Assembly (NCBI GenBank): GCA_007644065.1
Contig: VJWN01000004.1
Span: forward strand, 496,001-560,000
Origin: Margaritispora aquatica
Lineage: Eukaryota > Ascomycota > Leotiomycetes > Helotiales > Discinellaceae
DNA length: 64,000 bases
Direction: 5' to 3'
Part shown: in pieces, positions 1 through 11,142 of the stretch
Layout of the letters: the number at the start of each line of letters is the position of its first letter
How positions within the stretch are numbered: the stretch's first letter is position 1
Notes under the pieces: model-generated
The model's input: only the letters and a program-made list of their open reading frames with translations
What the model was told of the DNA's origin: nothing
The model's database searches: none
Made by a program: the position numbers and the translations under genes

Positions 1-1567
1 CATCTCACGGACATCCTCGAGGAGCTGTTCATCTGTTCGCTTGTCCATGTGGACGGCGACGAGGAGGGCTGTGACGACAAGTTCCAGAGGAGAGAATGTC
101 CTCACATGCGTAATACCCGACTTGCGTAGAAAGTCTGGAGCTGGATCAAAAACCGAGTTCTTGTTGACTTTGTATCGAGTCGCCGTAACTTGGCTGGAAG
201 AATGCTTGACGAGACCTTCGTATCTGTCGAAAACAGCCTTGAATTTTAGTTTTAACACAGGGTTGATACGACCCTTGTCCTCTAAGACTCGCATCAGTGC
301 CTGTGGGCTCGCTTGCAGTGTAGGAGCTGTCATGGTGGAAGTTTTCTTCTTTCGACCGGCCATGACCTCCTGGACCATGGTAAAGATCGTAAGTACAAGC
401 CGGAAACCCGAGGCTCGATTCTGTTTTGACACTTGCTCTTGTGTCAACAAACTATAGTTATTAAACACCAGACAGATATTCACTCACAGTTGACAATTAA
501 CTCGTAATCTTCTTCGTATTGCCTCGTAAATATCGCCCAATCTGTTGACATGGCTCTCATCTTCTCTGCAGGAGTGAGTGCTACACCCCGCTGGACGAGT
601 TGGAACATCGTTTCTTCGGTATCCTGGCTCAGACCCTCATATTCATATGTACAAAAGGCTCTCTCGTTGAAGAATTTCTTAACAGCGTTTGGGAGAACAT
701 TACGGTTGCTGATCTCTATTCGACCATTAATGATTTGATGACAGTAGTACCTAGAAACGAATCAGTCATGCACGTCTTGAATGTCCTTCAATGCCATACC
801 ATTTCTTGCTTGGAGAGTTTGAGTCATTGAATCCGATTTTACCATTCATGAACTTCCAAATAGATGTCAAACGTTGCTTTCCATCCACACAGACGCGCAA
901 AATGTTTTCCTTCTCCTGACCTTCAACTTTAACAATACTCTTCTTCATATTGAAGATAATTGGTGGAATAAAGTAGCCCACTGTAGATATTCAGCATGGA
1001 GGTTACCTAGTGTATGGAGTTCGTACTCAAGATAGAATTGATAAGTGTAGCAGCGCGGCCTTCATCCCATACTACATCTCTCTGATAGTCTGGATCGAGG
1101 TAGATGGATTTTGCCTCGATGCAATCTGAGCCTGTAAGTAATTATTCATCTAATCATCGGCAATGACCTACGGTACAAGTCAACCAACCTCCGTCTAATG
1201 ATGATAGGCTCTGGAACTTGAGGAATTTTGAAACCTGTTTAAGTCAGCCTCTGTTAACACTACGTAGCATTAATTACCTACTGTCACATACGAAGTGTCG
1301 TACACCATCAACATGAGCGATCCCCTCGTAGGTCAAATCAACGATTTCATCTTCATCCACATCCTCAAAGATGTCCTCGAAGTCATCCGATTCAGGTAGA
1401 TTCTTGTCGACCTTTCCACTATCTTGGTCCTCGTCCTTCACCTCCGCACCAGGTAACATAGCTGCTGGTAAGGATGGTTCGGGAGCCTCTCGTTTTAATT
1501 CGTTCTTGACTTCAACCTTCGTTTCATCGGACTTGACCGCTAGACTTCGAGGTGGTGATGAATCCAT
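1..1567 (-). CDS. DUF262 domain protein, 3' end cut by the window
   Basis: This multi-exon gene reads leftward and runs off the left edge. Exons seen: about 1567-1282, 1234-1172, 1131-1028, 980-800, 750-488, and a last one from about 400 to the edge. The N-terminal ~95 residues are acidic and disordered. Then come KIPQVPEPIIIRR, LDPDYQRDVVW, GYFIPPIIF, CVDGKQRLTSI and LTPAEKMRAMS, which together are the DUF262 signature; the DGQQR-type motif here is DGKQR. In bacteria DUF262 is the ParB/Srx-like nucleotide-hydrolysing half of GmrSD-type modification-dependent nucleases. Fungal members have no assigned role that I know of. The C-terminal part contains a basic GRKKKT stretch and no HNH motif up to the edge, but the gene is incomplete. 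The start at 1567 gives MDSSPPRS. Family is clear; function is unknown. Confidence 0.78.
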
Positions 1568-1880
1568 TGTCTATGACGGAGCGTAGAGTTTTGGGATAGC
1601 TGATAACCTGTTCTGTGGTTAGCGAAAAGCTGTTGATATAAATGGCTCTGAAAACATCGGAAATATCATGAGCCCGATGGAGGAAGCAGGCACAAGAGAC
1701 TAACTGTAGCATCACAGCAACAATATCGAAATATTTCGAGCGGAGGTAATGGAGAAGCGAGGGAGGCCAAGGAGGAAAAGCCGTCAGCTAGAACGTAAGT
1801 ACAAGTCTAAGTAAGGGAAATAGCGCGAGAACAAGAGATAACATGGCTTGGAAAAGAACAAAATCATGCATTGCATGTGT

Positions 1881-2291
1881 TCATAAAGAGCACTCGCTAG
1901 TCCTAGGAAGAATGTTGATATTGAATAGCAAGACATCTGGTGCACTCGAAGTTCGAAGCGGTAGCATATTGGTTGAACCACACAATGTCTTCACAGGAAG
2001 GGTATAAACACTAGAAAGACTGGTTTCTTGCGCTTCGCCTAATTCCTGACATCGTTGTTGACGTTGCAAGATGAAAGCTCCCAGCATTAATGCAAGTAAG
2101 TAGAGATAACATGGCCGCCGCTTGGCGAATAGTAACATAACAAAGAATACACAGTCCAAAGATCGCAAATACATTTTACGCAACGTTTGAAGATCCCGAT
2201 AGTCTGACAAAGATACAAGCAATAACTCCTGCAACATCCCGAACAACACGAACAATGCCAACACTTGATATGCGACCCGCCCGAGAATCAA
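1881..2291 (-). CDS. Doubtful hydrophobic ORF, possibly part of a small membrane protein
   Basis: A 136-codon open frame contains two leucine/phenylalanine-rich stretches that could be membrane helices (near VLALFVLFGMLQELLLVSL and SLDCVFFVMLLFA). Just upstream on the same strand, about 2545-2305, another open stretch (including LDGRIYLTWLWKHHLE and RDQVARFISTVNGRN) ends at a good donor, GTAAGC, and could splice into this region. I could not build one convincing model, no family is recognised, and the whole could be chance or an untranslated leader. It is listed because nothing else explains the 1.3 kb between its neighbours. Confidence 0.2.
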   Translation of the reverse strand: MILGRVAYQVLALFVLFGMLQELLLVSLSDYRDLQTLRKMYLRSLDCVFFVMLLFAKRRPCYLYLLALMLGAFILQRQQRCQELGEAQETSLSSVYTLPVKTLCGSTNMLPLRTSSAPDVLLFNINILPRTSECSL

Positions 2292-2907
2292 AAGTGGTGC
2301 TTACCTGACGTATTCCTCCCGTTCACAGTGGAAATAAACCGAGCAACCTGGTCTCGCTCAACTCGGTCCGTTGACTGAAGTGGTGAGAGGGAAACATATG
2401 GCGTGGAGGAAGTAGTATTTTGATGGATTGGATGGCATTCGAGGTGGTGTTTCCAGAGCCATGTGAGGTAGATGCGACCATCAAGTCCGGATACGGTTAG
2501 CAGTAGTGGGGTACATAGTGGGGCAAACTGGCTTTAAGTTCACTCCCTCCCGAGTTCGGCTCGGCTTCACTTGCGACTAACACTTCTTCTTGCTCACTCT
2601 GTGGAAGAAGTATATTTTATGCGTATACGAAATGCGATCTGGATTGCCAACAACTTGAGGAAATATATTAGCAGAAGCGTCACGAAATTTGAGGTATAAG
2701 ATCAAGTTACTTCAAAGAAGAAATATAGAGCTTTGAGTGGTTGGTGCTTCATCTCCATGTAATTGTTGCGAAGTCAATCCTAAAATATCAAGTTAGCTGT
2801 CACACAAGCCCGAATAATAACATTTGGAAGCATTGTGAATAACACATGCTCTAAAATGCATCCGAAGACAAAAGCCGACCAATCCATTAACGCCAGTATG
2901 TATCCTA

Positions 2908-4153
2908 TCATTGGGTATCATTCGCACCACTGTAATCAGCCATCCCATCCTTCAAGACCTTCGTAAGAATAGCAGCGGCCCTTCCAGCTTCTCCACCCTC
3001 CTTCCTAGCATTTTCAACACCCACTTGAACAGCGGCCAAGAACCGAGCATGGAAGACTCTCTGACGATCCTCTCGATCGATATACATCTCTCCCTCTTCG
3101 TCTCGAGATGAACCGAAAAGATTCAAGTGAGAATAAGCGTTTGATCTGGTTGGAATCATATGTCTTTGCACATCGACAAGTGGAAACAACCCCAAACCCC
3201 CATTGATGACCATCCTTCCATCAGACTCAACTAAACCCGCTTTCAAAAATTGAGACAAGACGAGTAGTTGCTTTGGAAATGCCTTTCCAGCTTTCCCAAA
3301 GGACGCTTTGGTCCCGGAGCTCCACTTGCTTGTGCCGCTGCTTGTCGCCCAGCCCATCATACTCATGAAGCTCTTCAAAGTCTTGACCCATCCACCAGGG
3401 CAACTGACAAAATCCTCCCCGGAAACCTCAAGCATCCATTCCAGAACAGCCAATGCATCAACGCGAATTTCTGCAGCTAGATGCGTCATTCCGGCTCTGA
3501 CGTACAGCAATGCAGACTCTGCACGGTCACCAACATCAGACGCCGGAAGGAGGCGTAAGAACCTCAAGAGATTGGAACGAACAGTAGGCGAGCCATCGAG
3601 AATGAGTGGCAAAAGCTTGGGAAGCAGAATGGCTGTAGGCAGCGGTAATGGCGCGTCTACAGGTTGTGACGATAATTGAGTGGTAAGATATGCGAGAGCA
3701 TCTCGTCGTTGAGTGTCTGAGCGTGAAGAAGATGCTAGTGAGAGGTAATGAGAGAATTGAGATGCGGATGATGGTGCGGATGTGGTGAGGGATTGTTGAT
3801 TAACAACGATAGCTATTGAGTGTAAGTATGAGTAGATAGTTTAGAGAGCCTTGAAAATTGCAATCGAGGCGTCAATTCAGATGATCAACCCATGTGACTG
3901 AGACTTGACCGCGTCTTAAGTATCTCGTCGAAGACTGGAAATCAATACGAGATAATCTCAAGACATACATTTTGCTCGGAAGCTGGTGTCTGTGAAATTG
4001 TCAGGCTTTGCTTTGCCCTTGCCAACCTTTAATTTTGGTTTCTGTTTGACGACTCAACGATTAGCGATCTCAGTGCAAGCATTTTGCGAGGGCATTTTAG
4101 CCTACCTGAAAATCCTTTTGCTTCTCCCTCTTCTTACGAGAACTTGAACCCAT
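2908..4153 (-). CDS. IPI1: Pre-rRNA-processing protein Ipi1 (Rix1 complex)
   Basis: Three exons (4153-4106, 4041-3969, 3812-2908) give 341 residues. Ipi1, the fungal relative of human TEX10, works with Rix1 and Ipi3 in the nucleus on pre-60S ribosomes, promoting ITS2 processing and release of the particle. The protein opens with a very basic tail (MGSSSRKKREKQKDFQ, then KPKLKVGKGKAKPDNFTDT), which is the typical start of Ipi1/TEX10 proteins. A helical ARM-like body follows, with LILDGSPTVRSNLLRFLRLLP and HLAAEIRVDALAVLEWML. The 16-codon first exon was chosen because it supplies this conserved basic start. It is divergent from the roadblock gene with 356 bp between the starts, so the promoter may be shared. 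Confidence 0.88.
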
Positions 4154-4509
4154 CCTTAAGAACAAAACTCTGCAGACAAAATTTGGTTGCAAAATAAATA
4201 TTCAGAATGTATTCTGACATTAGGTTGGTAAGTTTTCTCACGGAATATCTATCGGCCCGGATAAGGTACGATAAGCTAGCCGATCCATTAGCTGATATTC
4301 TCAGGGGCTTGTTGGTCTGAGTGGCACATTTCTGATTGCATGGACTGTGGATTCTTTGGGAGACAGTGAAGAGCGCTTGGGGATATCGAACCAACCCATA
4401 CAGTGAGTCTAGTATTTTGTCTATCGATTCTTTGAACATCCAGTTATCACATTAGAATCTCTACTTGTTGTTCTATCAAGCTGACTTGAGCCTTTTCCAG
4501 GCTTCAATC
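4154..4509. promoter_or_regulatory. Shared intergenic region between IPI1 and the roadblock gene
   Basis: The 356 bp between two divergent start codons must hold both promoters and both 5' leaders. I see no clear TATA box. A pyrimidine-rich stretch (ttgagccttttccag) precedes the roadblock ATG. Confidence 0.5.
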
Positions 4510-5004
4510 ATGGCTACACCATCGACAGTCCTGGAGACATTGGAACGCCTGTCTTCGAAGCCGGGGGTTCTCGCAACCTTCGCGATGGACCGCATGAGCA
4601 GCACGGTGCTTGCGAGCACTGGGACGTTATCGCAGATCAATGTGTCCGCTGCGGCGCACGCGTCTACGAACTCCAACCACTCTGAGGATCTGCGGGTTGG
4701 TGTATCTGACTCTGGAGCTCCGTCTGGGTCTGCTCTATCAAACAACCCAACGTCTCCCACGACGCCTACATTCGATTTTGCTTCTCGAATCTGGCAGCAT
4801 GTCAACATTACCAGTCAATTAGTACAGGATATGGATGCTGAGGTATGATGCTCAAGTTTAGATGTACTTCTACATTGACACACTGCTAACCTACGGCAAA
4901 AGGATGATTTAAAGTTGCTACGGTTACGAACGAAGAGACACGAATTCATGATTGTGCCAGATGTCAAGTATATCTTCGTTGTTGTTCATGAGGTTACAGG
5001 TTGA
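4510..5004 (+). CDS. Dynein light chain, roadblock/LC7 type
   Basis: Two exons (4510-4842 and 4903-5004) give 144 residues. The intron is canonical (GTATGA, branch CTGCTAACC, AAAAG). Roadblock light chains dimerise on dynein intermediate chain and help cargo and regulator binding. The N-terminus (ETLERLSSKPGVLATFAMDR) and the C-terminal block (DDLKLLRLRTKRHEFMIVPD, then YIFVVVHE) match the DYNLRB pattern. Between them lies a fungal-type insert of about 45 residues rich in Ser, Thr and Asn, so the protein is longer than the ~96-residue animal version. The ATG at 4510 was preferred over the upstream in-frame ATG at 4465 because MATPS followed by the roadblock helix is the usual start. A LAMTOR/MglB-type relative cannot be fully excluded. 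Confidence 0.85.
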
Positions 5005-6677
5005 GCTCGAGGGGTTTCTGGACGTGGGGAATGGCGTTGAGTTGCATGATTGTTTTTCTGGCGAACGATACCCACGCATGGCAGGAGTTTTGATCATAAT
5101 AGGGCGAGACATTCAAACGAAAACCACATCTAACCCTCCTCCACCCTCTCTCTTTCCATTCTGCATTATGGTCTTACTTGCGTCTACCTATTGGCTCATT
5201 CCTAGGTGACGACCAAATAGTGACACCTCAAAATGAGCTCTGCTTTCGCTAACGACATATTGTGGCTGGAAGACTGAACACATATTTCCTAGACAACACA
5301 ATGCAATGGCCCGGGAATGCTAACGAAGTCTTACCTCCTTGCAACACACAGAATAAGCTGTCGTATTGTGCACCCGAACAAAAATTCTGGGTAGCAGGGA
5401 TAATAGCTTGGGTACAACCGACCACAAGGTCAAGGATAGTTCCGGAGAAAGCTCCCTTAAATTGTTTCAAGGGATCTTTGGGAAAGCTAAAAAAGCGCGA
5501 CGTTGACCTCCGAGGCACTGTGAAGCGATAAGTCCATTGTACTGTGCACCCCCTTTGAAACATATTGCGGGAATGTTAGTCGTCTCTGTTAATGTTTGAC
5601 GCCTTTTTGGTGGTTTGTGGAGAATTTGAAACATGTCTCTCCCCTCCACCAGAATTGAAGAACCACGTTCAAATTCAGCGCCCTGAAAAATTCTGACTGG
5701 CACCAGTTCACAGCGTAAGCTGCTATCTAACCAATCTAGGAATTCCTAGATTTGGTGGCTTCGTCAACGTCACATCGCATCCAGTTGAAATGACCCATGT
5801 GCTCATCAAAATGGTTCCCCATTTTTCGCTTTTTCGATACCGGTTCAGTACCAGGGATTCAGGGAAATGCTCACTCCAAACAATCTTGCCCCCCTGGTTC
5901 AACTTGCATTTGTTGGCTGTTGGCTGTTGGCTGTTGACTGTTGACTGTTGTTTGCATCTTTTGCTTACGATTTTGCGCCTTCGATCCTGCAGCAGCACAG
6001 CAACAATATGCAGCAGCAGAAGCTGGAGCATGGAGATATGGTAGAGCTCAAGGATCTGATCCAAGATTTCAACAACATGCCTCTAGAATCTATGTTTAAT
6101 GGTCACTCGACCACTTTACGGTATCAGCGGCTGGGGAATACCCAAAAATCCTCAGAATCAAGGTCTTCCTCGGGCTAAGGTCCCAGGTAGGTACGGTAGG
6201 TAGCTTTCCTCACTGTTCCCATGATTTAGATATCATTACCTACCTTCTTTTCCCTGCTCTCACTCCTGCCCTGTTCCTCCATTACCCTGTCTATCAAGCA
6301 CTGCATATCGGGTCCCTCACTCTATCGACTGCCTGTACAGTACCAGTACTGTATCAACTGCTGCATACACAAACTACCAATAGCACACGCACTATGGCAT
6401 GTATGACAGTTTCGTCCCGTCCGTCTGCATTTAAAATCTAGTCCAGTCTTACCTATCCGCATCCGCGTCAAAAATCTTCAGGCTCAAGCTTAAGCTCCAG
6501 CTCGGCGTTGGTCTTATTATTATTATTGTTATTCCTTCTGGTGTTTCTGGTCATTTCTTTTTGTTTATATCCAATTGCATTTCGATTAATGAGCCATCTT
6601 TCCCTCCTTCCAATTGTCTCTTTTGCTACTTACTTTATTATTCCCATCTCTGTGCCTCTCGCTGCCAATCCCTCCAG
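5005..6677. other. Intergenic region with long leader of the next gene
   Basis: No convincing gene is present. The first part holds short frames on both strands without family resemblance. The 3' half is pyrimidine-rich, has a 7-bp tandem repeat at 5911-5951 and TAGGTA words at 6185-6203, and ends in a T/C-rich stretch before the ATG at 6678, which fits a fungal promoter plus 5' leader. Confidence 0.5.
5911..5951. repeat. 7-bp tandem repeat (TTGGCTG / TTGACTG)
   Basis: About five and a half direct copies occur: three of the GTTGGCT type followed by two of the GTTGACT type. It is a short minisatellite in non-coding DNA. Confidence 0.9.
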
Positions 6678-9600
6678 ATGCCGTCGCTTTCCTTCTTGAA
6701 GCCGAGGGGAGAGCCTGCCAACATGGAGAATGACAGCACAGAGAAGGTAGAGCGTCGACAGTCAAAACGCGATTACTTCCGTAATCTTCTTAATTTGTCG
6801 TCACAGTCGAAAAGTAATAAGAGAAAGAGTGCGCAAGATTTGGTGAGTGCAGAAACGAGCATGCTATTAGCCATTACCTCGCGTTGCCTGGTTGGCAAAC
6901 GACAATCTTGTAGCTTCCATTGCTTGGAACTTGCTGTTGACCAGTAATAGCTTTCGCAGAACTCGAATTCGAAGAGTGCAGTGATTACTCCAGCTTCCCC
7001 TCCACCTCCTACCTCTCCTATGGACAAGCCGTTACCACCCCCGCCTACTGGCATCGATGCTGAACCTGCAAACACTCCCAAAGCTACCCTTAAGCTTGCG
7101 CGAATAATCTCTCCAATCTCATTGCTAGAGTTGCACGAAATATTCTCAGGCGCGCCTCAGTTCTTTGCACGCTCTGAAGGTCATCATACAGGTGCTCCTC
7201 ACCCATCTGTCGCATTTCCCTGGGATACCTCTGTGCACGTCAGGGATCTCTCAGACCATCTATACATTCAGGATGAGGCTTGGAGCTGTGTGACGGCATG
7301 GCCGCACATTACATACAAGATTCACAAAAACTCGAATGGGATAAAATTGCATACAAAACAAAGACCTCATTTTGTGCCAAGATGTCGCGAGCGTCCAACT
7401 ATGCTCAGTATGCAAGGCAAAGAGCGTGGAACTACTGGCTATCAGGCTGCGCTGGAGATGGGTGTGGCAGATGCGTTGGAGATTTCAGAGGAGACCCAGC
7501 CAGAGACAATATCCGAACACCGTAGGAAGTTTCTTAATGGAAAGGATGGCGTGCGTCCCATCACGGACTCTACTTTAATCGAACGACTTATGGATGTTAG
7601 CGAAGTCTACCATTCGGATCAATCAAAGGATGAGAGGCCCACAGTCCAACTCTATACGGAACTCTTCACGCAGATCCTGTATCCACCTTCGAGAGTTATA
7701 GATTCAGAAGATCCCTACAGTCTGCAGGTACAAGTTCAAGCTCTTGTAAGTGCTCTCGCCGCACCTGTGGTTTGGATTGATTTTAGCCTGATCGAATGGC
7801 GCATCCGACTCGGGCAGATCCTCTGGGGTCCATCAGCCGAGGCTGGTCAGGAAGAAGCGATTCAAGAATCCACCGATCAGAAATACTGGCTCTTGCTTCA
7901 AATACTGTTAGCATCAGAGCTGCTGGTACGCTTAGATGCTATTTCCAAGAACGATGCAAAAGGTGTCACGTCGGCTGAGATCGAACGGTTTGAGAAAGAT
8001 GCCACCACAAGTGTCAAGTGGTCTTTGATACTTGCTCGGTGCTGGCTGAAGAATATACACCTCATTATGCCAGCTCCAGATCTCGTCGAGGAGAAGAAAC
8101 CTGGATGGCTTGCATCACTTACAGGTACTACTAATTCTGACATACCTGTGGTTCAAGGGATTAGTAGTCTTCAATTTCAAGGACGCCACAAACAGAGACA
8201 ATTGGATGGACTGGTCCACTTTGCACGTAATATAGGCTGGCCAGATGTAGATCAACTAATTGCAAAGATCTCGGCCGATGGGGTGAATATATCAGACACT
8301 GTTCAGAGTAGTCCTGCTGGAACTCCAGGAACGTTCTCCACACAACACTCCACTTCCTACTTCTCGAATGCTAGACCAAAAATTCGACGAGGCCTCTCAT
8401 CTCATGGAAATGTATCAGCAATGATCCAGACAGACGGCTGGCTTTCAAACTCTTATTTGAGTGGCCTAATTCTACCTGGCGAGGGACTGAGCCACTTTTT
8501 GATGTAAGAATGCTGCTTGTTATTTTCACTTTCATGCTGACACTGTCAACAGATCTACGCTACTAGAAAACGATCTAGAAGCCGTGTCCAAGCTTGGCGA
8601 ACAAGCGAATCTTTACGGTGGCTTCATATATGGCAAGAAAAGCTTTTGGTCAAGAAGCTGCATTGTGGGTCGGATTTTGGCAGCAGGCAAAGGTGCTTCA
8701 GAGTGTATGGGTTGGATATCATCTCCAGTTTTGCCTCGCGGTGCAAAAGAGGGATGGGTTGATCTCGATGTTGAATATCCGATACTCGACAGTCAGTACC
8801 TTGCTCTCATTTCATCATGTGGAATGAATGGCATACTGACCGAATCAGACGTAGATCCAAAAACAGGAAAGCCCAGGCTATGGCAAAAGACCGCAATTGA
8901 ACACGATGGTAATGTTAATGGTGGGGCAGACCATTCCTCAGTACTGCCTGGTGATTTTGTTCTGCCATCAGATGAGTCGATACAGCAACCACTCACAGTT
9001 ACATTTGAATCACTGGATCTCTTCGCGGCAGATGATTCATCCGAACCGACTCCCGGCGAAGACAGTGCAACAATACAAACCGAGCGAACAGGAACTACAC
9101 GTAGTATCCGGACATACTCTGGAATGATGAGGTTCTCTATCAACGTCGCTGGAGAAGATGGACGCGAACTTGACGTTGCTATCACCCACGATGTACAATT
9201 TGTCACAGCACACCCTTGTGTTCCTGCTTTACCAAGCGACATTCTCAAGAGTCCAATATACCCATCTTTAGAATCATCGAAGTTAAACTCGGCTCTGTCC
9301 CCATCCGTTAGCCCATCTCACTGTAAGAAATACGTAATGCTTCATCTAAAATAATGACCACTAACATTTCTACTATTCAGGCCATCCTCTTCACAAAGCC
9401 TTCACGTGGACAACAATTTCGCTCAGCAAACTAATGGCAACTCCAAGCTCCACGCCGTTGTCGCTCATCTTATCCACGTCTAACTCACCTCCGAAGTCAA
9501 AAGACACCAGCTCTTCTACTCATACCACCAACTCAACTATACCAAAAGCCCTCATTGTGGACTGCACGGATATCACTATGGTGGATTTCCCCAAGAGACC

Positions 9601-9787
9601 TGCGGCCTCCCCGGAATCTGGCCCAAGGCCTCATCGGTTTGGAAGTGATTTGGAGGTTCTTGCCCGGGCATTGTGTGCTGAGAGGGGATGGAATGTCCTA
9701 ATTAGTCGTAGGGGTAGATGTTGCATTTCTTGCGCCATTAGAGAGGCAGGGGCATTGGGCTGGAGGGTCATTCTTCGAGTAGCTTAA
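6678..9787 (+). CDS. Conserved-looking fungal protein of unknown function, 961 aa
   Basis: Four exons (6678-6842, 6960-8503, 8553-9322, 9381-9787) join in frame to 961 residues. I do not recognise a named domain. Visible features are a basic N-terminus (RRQSKRDYFRNLLNL), then a proline run (PASPPPPTSPMDKPLPPPP) that could bind SH3 or WW domains, and a long globular middle with many Trp and Leu residues (for example APVVWIDFSLIEWRIRLGQI). A low-complexity Ser/Thr linker follows. The end is compact: a long helix-like RFGSDLEVLARALCAERGW followed by a cysteine cluster RRGRCCISCAIREAGALGW. No signal peptide or membrane helix is seen. The careful frame across three introns and the structured C-terminus indicate a real gene, and I believe similar proteins exist across Pezizomycotina (inference). 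The next gene is convergent. Confidence 0.8.
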
Positions 9788-11142
9788 TTTAATGGGGATG
9801 GGAGTTCGAAACGACAAAAGTGGTGAGGTTTTGGGTGTGCACTGTGGTCGATGGGTGGGTGGCAGGGTTTATTTATGATGCGACGACATGCCGTGATACC
9901 CTTCTTGTTTTTGTTTGTCTAGGTAGGTAATGGAGGATGCGGAGACACTCGATGACTCATTAATAAAGCTGGAAACTCAGTTCAGTAATCCTACAGACAA
10001 GTCTCTTTCTGGTGTGTATGTCTCGAGGGTCAAGAACTCGACAGGCCAACCGATATTCTCCAGAAAGAGCGTAATGTGCACCTGTATCCAAGTTCCATTG
10101 CTACTTGATCGTTTTCACACAGGCGTGGGAGGTCGGTCTTTATATAAGTCTTTCATTCCTTCTACACATCATCCGCTTTTTCGTCTGTAAGCACTGGGTG
10201 AAATATACGACTCAACCCCTCAAACACCACTGAGCGTCCCAATTACCATATATGGTCTCTCCAATCTAACTGCACACGAAATTCTAACCTCAAATGTTTG
10301 CTACTATACCACTACCAGGTACTTACCGTAACAATCATCACATCACATTAAACGGCTGAACGCCAATTTTGCACACAAAGGCCTCCCGCTTCTGGCCAAG
10401 TTCTGTCGTTTGCTAAATAAAGATGGAAAAGGGGATTTTTTTGGATTTTTTTTTTAAAATCTTAGAGTCGTACGGTAGTGGTTACCTCGTTCTTTTGAAG
10501 ATCTATCGGAAAGTCTTGTTGGGTCTGTATTGTTGACAGTAAGTATAGCTTAAATTTGTCACTTGGTAGGGGACGTTTTGGAAAGTTACATTCATATAGA
10601 GGTAGGTTCATGGTAAAACGCTGAAGCAATCGCTTTTTAGATCGTGTATACCGTTCTTTAAAAATAAAACCTCAACATCTCAATAAAAGGAGTAAGAGAA
10701 CCAGATTACCAGATTACCTGATAATCTCTTGTATAGTGTCAAATCAAGCGTTCACCACATAAAATTCCTGTATGTAACTGTAGATGGTGCTGGTTTAACT
10801 CCTCTATTCTTTCTACTCTTGTCTGTGTCTGTACGCTCTATGATACATAGTCCTACTACCGCTGCAGTCGTTATCTCGGTCATTGTGTTCTACACTGACA
10901 ATGCCTTTACCCATTGAAGAACATACAAACGTAAAGTATGCACCGATACACTCATATACCGACATAACCACATCCATCCCATATAATCATCTCATGGACA
11001 TGATCTCAAGCCTAAGATGCCACCATGATCGTGATGCAAATCCAACAAACTCCACATGCCTGATAAAATCCAACAAGAACGCCAATCCCTTAAATCCGAC
11101 ACCACATGATATGCATCCGGGAAATCGTGTGATCATAATCTG
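9788..11142. other. Intergenic region between convergent genes
   Basis: This 1.35 kb contains the 3' untranslated parts of two converging genes. There is a T-rich run around 10436-10457 and a TAGGTAGG word at 9920-9929. A frame of 86 codons at 9930-10190 has no recognisable content. No gene is seen. Confidence 0.5.

Noticed and set aside
9930..10190. 86-codon plus-strand frame after the unknown 961-residue protein
   Set aside because: It lies in a likely 3' untranslated region, has no recognisable content and no splice link to the upstream gene.
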